From: Rotaria sp. Silwood1
Lineage: Eukaryota > Rotifera > Eurotatoria > Philodinida > Philodinidae
Direction of reading: 5' to 3'
Length of the DNA: 64,000 nt
NCBI GenBank assembly: GCA_905250075.1
Contig: CAJNOP010000018.1
Location: 1,721,397 to 1,785,396, forward strand
The notes beneath the pieces are model-generated. The model was given only the letters and a program-made list of their open reading frames with translations, was not told the origin of the DNA and searched no databases. Numbering within the stretch: the stretch's first letter is position 1; each line of letters starts with the position of its first letter. Position numbers and translations under genes: made by a program. This document shows positions 58,701 to 64,000 of the stretch, one piece after another.

Positions 58701-61700
58701 GTGATGTTTGGTATATTTGTTGTTTGCTTGATCGTTTCTTTCGTTATTATTATTTTCAACATGTTCATGGGATCCACAACAAGTACATACATGATTCTTC
58801 AAATCAATTTGAATACGATTCTTGATGTTATCATTTTCAAATGAATAAATCGGTCCAAAAAAAGAACCTACAAATTTGTTTAACTTATAATCAAGTTCTC
58901 GTATTGATTTAAGAGGTAATCTACCAAATAATGTTTTTACACGACTCTTATGACTCTGTAGTAAAAAAAAAAGATGTTTCGATAGAGAAAAACGAATTGA
59001 TCGAAAAACTCACCGTATTCATTTCCTTATAAGTGTTGACATATAAGTCTGAAAGAACTTTTTGATAACTAGAAATATTATCTTTCTCGATTAAAGTTAA
59101 TGGATCAAAACCAGCTGTTAAAAAATGTTCAATAAATTTTGAACGATTCTTTTCCAGAGATTTCAAGAATAGTTCATTTTGCTTTAAGAACAGCTTCTTT
59201 TGCTGGGAGAATAGTTCCTGTTGTTTTAACAACAGTTCCGTTTGCTGTTTTTTATCTTTCTAAAATAAATCAGACATTATGGGTAGTTAATACTTTTGAT
59301 TATATCTATCACTTTACATATATGGAACAGTTGCTCACAGTAATAATTTCATGTACTGCTCTATATTGAAAGAACTTATCAAAGAATGTTTGACAATTAA
59401 TGTTTCGTTAGATACATATATATGTCATATCGAACTGAACATATATATCATACCTATGGCTTGAAAAATATTTTTAAACAAGTTGTAACTTCTATAAGAT
59501 ACTTTATCGAAGTTGTTTTGATTAAGTTAAATCAGCAAAAACTATATGTTTAGATGATATAATCAGAATGATACTTTGAGTAAATACTCAGCTGAATAAT
59601 AGACATTGTTTTCTAGAAAAGCAGCTGTTAGCTTAATTCCTGTGAAATAAAACTGTGGCAGTCACTCTCGCTGATCCTGCTAACTAGAAAAATATTCTTC
59701 TATTTTACGTATTTTGTAACACTGTTCTTGATTCTACTTTGACTTAATCCTCCAGAAATGCATTAATAAAGAAGTTTAAATGTTATCACAAGACACGATG
59801 GAAATATGATTTTTGTTGTTATGTCATTAATGTCTAGCATAGTCTGTAAGGGAAAACGGTAAGTGCAAAGTTCTACTGTATATACTTCAACACTTCTTTT
59901 ACATCTAGTATCATAAAACCAATGGCGTACAAGATCCTATTTGTAAGAAGGTAAAAAATTACTAATAGAAGATGAAAGTTTTCAATGACTCGAATTTTAT
60001 ATTATCATTCCTAAAGTATGATATTTTTTATCGGTTTCAAGTAGAAAAATTTCAGATATTGTCGAATCATGAAAGCACAATGAAGAGTTTTGTATCTAGT
60101 TGGATATGAAAAGAGGTTGCCCATCGAACTATGACATCGTATTTATAGCCTCAACGTTTAACCGATTTTAAGTTTTCTGGGAGGAATTAGCCGTGTGCTA
60201 AACACTTACGCTATATAGCTGGTTAATAGCATATTGAATTGTATAACACCTGTTAAAAAGTTGTCTTCATTTCAAAATCAACTGAGCGATCATGCATTAT
60301 AGGTCTTTACTATACAATTTACAAGAAAGTTTATGGGTCAATTAAGTACCATCTTTCTGTACTTTGTTTCGAATCATGACGTGTTAACACTTGCAATTAC
60401 CTTTCTAACTCTTTTAATATCTGCTTCCAGGACGATACAAATTTTAATAGGATATAAAATAACAAAGCGTCTTTTCTTACATTCTTGCAACTAACACCTT
60501 CCACACCATTACTTTTATAAGAAGATTTGTCTATTATTGAGTTGAATATTTACTTGAAATATGATTCTGATATACCATCCAAATATGCATTTTATACTCG
60601 TGTAATTCAATTAACACAACTTCAATAAATATAATTATTTTCACATGACCGATATACGTATCTGTACACAATGGTTTGCAAAAAATCGACCTTGTCATTT
60701 TTTCATACTTTTTTTTTTAATATTCATTTACTTCTACTTATTCGAGTTGAATATTATACAACGAATATTGCTTATTGGTTTATTTTGACATTATTTTTAT
60801 TGAGTTCCATAGAAAGTAAAGAATCTTAGTGTTATATTTCTAAGTTACACAAAGACATTGCACTAATTGTAAGAAACTGTTTCTTATCTTTTTTATCTAT
60901 TTATGTCATCCACAAATGTTCACTTAGCTTTTCTCAGTATGAGAAGTAGTTTCTACAATCCTTCGAATTTTTTTATAGGAATCTTCATTTATCTCGAATT
61001 TTATTTTCAAGTTTTATCTACTTGTACCTTTGCTATAAAACGATTAAATTAATTTCAAAGTTCTTTTGTTGTGCTCATTACTGAAGATACTGGCTTTTTG
61101 TTTTTCTGATTGCTAATACAACACTTAATGGTAAGACTGTTATATTATCATATCAATTTTTCAGGTGACTTATAACCGTGGCGGTTATAACTCGCATATA
61201 TCTCTTTAGAATAGATAAAAACAATATCAAATTCATTATGCATTATTAAGCCATGATAAAACTAACAAAAATAATCAATCGTTTGAGAACAGTTTTGAAA
61301 AACATTAGAAGAAGTTTTCTTTTCAAAACTACTGTCAATACATATAATATCATACAAGTTCATACTATACTGCTTAAAATGAGATATATTTTTCTGAATA
61401 AAAACAGATGAGATAGAAATATAAAGTGAGGCATGTATTAAATAGCTAACAACATCGAACCTACTGAGACTTCTATTTTTAAGTTGTATAGTTCTTATTC
61501 AAACTTCTCGGGGTTTCGATCATGTTTTATCGAAAAAGAACGAGCTTTTATTTGAAAATTTCATCGGAATACTAATAATATTTCGTATCAAGAATTTCAT
61601 GGTAATCGATTTGAATATAAGCATGACACTAAATTCAACAGTCAAACACTCTTATTAGCAATGTAATATTAAACATGATTAGTCCGAGTAGTGCAACTGA

Positions 61701-64000
61701 TAAGTGTATGACGAATTCACATCGATGATCAGTTTTCATTCTATTCAAATGGTTTTATGATAATATTGGATTGTCATATCGACAACTAGCCATTATCAAA
61801 GATTTATAATGTATTCAATGACTTCATCGTTTGCTTTGCTGCTGCATGCTTTGTGTTAGTGAGCAAGTGTTTTTCTTCACGGTCTTACCTTTTCGGAATC
61901 ACGTTCTGTCTTCATACTTTTACTTTGTATCCGTATAATTTCATTACGTATTTCCATCATTTCATCTTGCTGCGCTAGTAATATTGGCAAAGCACCATCA
62001 AAATAATTCCATTCAAGTGCCAAATGTACTAGTTTATCTTCGTCTTTTGAACGTTGTTTATGTTCATCTTTTGGAAGTTGTGTTTCTTGCCCCTGTGATT
62101 CATTCTTAGTTTTTTGACCATGTTCTAATTCATTTTTCTTCTTTGTAACTATGAAATAAAAATTTATCAATAAAAAAATATATTTGTAAACACAAATACT
62201 GGCAAATATAGCCTTGAAAATAGTTTCATCTACATTTTTATCACGATTCATACAGAAAACATATAATAGATAACGATTTTCTTCTTGTAAAATTTTTTGA
62301 ATTCGTCCTTTTGCTGTAGACACTTCTGAATTTGGAACACTAGGGAAAAATCGACGAAGAACTTGTTCAATTTCTTGTTCCGATGGATTCCTGTTGAAGA
62401 AATATCTAACGTAAAAACAAATACTATACCATATTTCATTACCGATATTGATTTCGATCCGAATTTGATGTCTGTTCGACTAGCATAGCAAGTAAATCGG
62501 CTAAACGGCCACTACCCTATATTTAAATGACTGGTTAGATCGAGAAAGGCAGGCGGATTTCAACAGAAAAACACCAGCAACCGATGGAAATTAGAAGCAG
62601 TATTTCAGATCGGAGGCTCTCTGAATTTTTCTAGTGACTTCTGACTAACTTCCTTTTTTTTTCTGACAGGAATCTGTCGTAAGCCATCAGAAAAACATGC
62701 TGAGCCTATTCAGGCCGGAATTTTGCTTCGATGTCCCATGGGTTTCCGGTGTTTTCGTATCGAATATAATGATTTCTCGCGCATCTTTCCGACTAGTTGC
62801 AGGAAAATCCGATGGTTTCCGAAGCCGAATATCATCAATCCGAGTGCAATACAATAAAAATAAGTGAGAGTTTTATAATACGAACTTGAATCAGAACAAT
62901 TGGTCGTTTTTCTTGAATATCATTTTCAAGAACTTCAAGGCTACCTAAACCTCCTTCGACGATAATTGTTACGGCGTAACCTTTGTACATATATATATAT
63001 ATATTCAATAGATTTTGATGATATTAGGAAAATTTTCACGGAAGTACATACATGTATGATCATTATTACTGTCATTTTGTTTCTTTTTATCGTCATCTTT
63101 ATCTTTATCCTTATCTTGGTCTTTGTCTTTACAAGCTTCCATAACAAATTGATGACGCTGCGAATCACTGAGATATTCGTACAGTCTACCACTGTCGAAT
63201 AAAATACAATGTGTATGATTTTTTTTCGATTGTCTCTTTATATTCTTCAGCATTGTCTGGAATTTGTCGCTCACACAGTGGTGATGGAAGTCCCTATAAA
63301 ACGAAAACATCTTTTGCATTTTAAATTTCTTACAAGTATTCCTATTATTTTACGCTTGATGCTTTTTTAAGCTCAAGATGTGTATCTTCATCCATTGTAC
63401 CCCACATTGTCATTCCAATACATTTCACTTTATTCGCATATTCCTGTAAGAGACGATATTGTGAAATACCTTCGCCAACCAATTTCGATATACCATTGTT
63501 GACGCCAACAGTAAGAATCCATGCATCTAAATAGATCTATATTAACATAATAATATTCAAAACACATGAATTATTTACTGGCCATAGTAGCAGCATGAAT
63601 GACACCTATTATAAATTCTTTTTCACGTAGGCGAGTCATAGTAGAGTATTTGACGCCACCATAAATACTTAAGATGAGAGCTGGTTTCTGTCCTCCACAA
63701 TCTTCGAGAATGAACTGATATAAATCTTTCATTGGTAATCGACTATCTATTCGAAGAAATTTACAACCAGTAGGTTTCAATATTCCATATACGTTGATAG
63801 GCACTTCGACAGAATATTTCATGTCGAGAAATTGATTTTTAGGCTTCCATTCAGTATTTCCTTGGCTTCTCTCTTTGAATTCCAGAGATTCATCAGTGAA
63901 ACTATGACGACGAACCATGCGACCACAAGGACATAATTTATCTGGATTGTCAGGAGACTTTGACTGAACATTGTAGACTTTACAGGTGCGTGATTTGAAT
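55794..64000 (-). CDS. TRPM-family cation channel, 5' partial
   Basis: Nineteen exons: 64000-63579, 63526-63354, 63310-63052, 62980-62886, 62516-62443, 62390-62200, 62148-61889, 59259-59014, 58955-58404, 58346-58146, 58084-58068, 58009-57883, 57823-57680, 57621-57455, 57406-57300, 57238-57059, 57006-56877, 56283-56048, 55981-55794 (about 1255 aa). The N-terminus has a CPCGR cysteine motif and the LSDAT/TRPM-homology region (GGQKPALILSIYGGVKYS; AWILTVGVNNGISKLVGEG; HTHCILFDSGR; VEGGLGSLEVL; GSGRLADLLAMLVEQ). A charged coiled-coil insert follows (LLLKQQELFSQQKKLF). Transmembrane helices include YVWFLLAFSYMMLYHL and FAFVYMIFIAIAAYGV. The pore is GIFVQIFYEPYWLLYGDV, S6 is HVLLAFHMLFINILLLSLLT, and the TRP segment is DFYWRYYRYSFVREYFERL. 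No C-terminal kinase or NUDIX domain is encoded before the stop. The 57239-57299 junction lacks an AG acceptor (see findings). Paralogue not assigned. Confidence 0.92.
59260..61888 (-). other. Longest intron of the TRPM-like gene (2.6 kb)
   Basis: The donor AAAAG|GTAAGA and acceptor TTATTTTAG are phase 0 and join ERDSEK to KDKKQQTELL within the coiled-coil insert. I see no exon, RNA gene or clear repeat in it. Confidence 0.6.
62563..62757. repeat. Possible small foldback in a TRPM intron
   Basis: AGAAAAACACCAGCAACCGA at 62564 and onward resembles the reverse complement of 62713-62757 (CGAAAACACCGGAAACCCAT) over about 45 nt with several gaps. The intron (62517-62885) is longer and more GC-rich than its neighbours, consistent with an insertion. 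Confidence 0.4.

Noticed and set aside
63052-63298. TRPM exon starting at the TATAG acceptor at 63297
   Set aside because: From the phase-0 donor before it, this acceptor gives a premature stop. The upstream AAAAG acceptor (exon from 63310) keeps the frame and the conserved HTHCILFDSGR block.

Overview
The window is AT-rich eukaryotic nuclear DNA (GC roughly a quarter to 30% by eye). Most introns are very short (about 50-80 nt, GTAAGT/GTATG donors, T-rich then AG acceptors), homopolymeric Q/N/S/H tracts are common in proteins, and microsatellites are frequent. An axonemal dynein subunit plus a rhotekin, a neuronal calcium sensor and a TRPM channel point to a ciliated animal. A bdelloid rotifer or similar small-bodied spiralian fits best, but this is inference; nothing in the window proves the clade.

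Layout. (1) 34-27612, plus strand: 17 visible exons of an axonemal dynein intermediate-chain-like gene (DNAI7/CASC1), 5' end outside the window. A tRNA-Leu(UAG) lies antisense in its first visible intron. Its 18.6-kb intron (6498-25079) holds two minus-strand, low-complexity genes, called A (20156-21253) and B (6672-15822) here; both have polyQ tracts and YxN motifs. (2) 27613-37276: gene-poor spacer with several diverged inverted repeats, including a 3.5-kb composite with arms of about 0.5 kb and smaller foldbacks inside. (3) 37277-39840, minus: a 192-aa neuronal-calcium-sensor EF-hand protein in 5 exons. (4) 39841-46650: divergent spacer with GA-rich, relatively GC-rich stretches near both gene starts. 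(5) 46651-49317, plus: an acidic protein with three AT-hooks, 662 aa in 3 exons. (6) 51353-53684, plus: rhotekin, 436 aa in 9 exons. (7) 55794-64000, minus, 5' end outside: a TRPM-type cation channel, 19 visible exons and about 1255 aa.

The genes do not form one pathway. They are independent housekeeping, ciliary and signalling genes in an intron-rich region. The unusual content is structural: genes nested in a giant ciliary-gene intron, repeated long imperfect inverted repeats in introns and spacers, and a TRPM exon junction that cannot be joined in frame by a GT-AG intron. Exon boundaries were assigned by hand from splice signals and reading-frame continuity; there is no transcript evidence.
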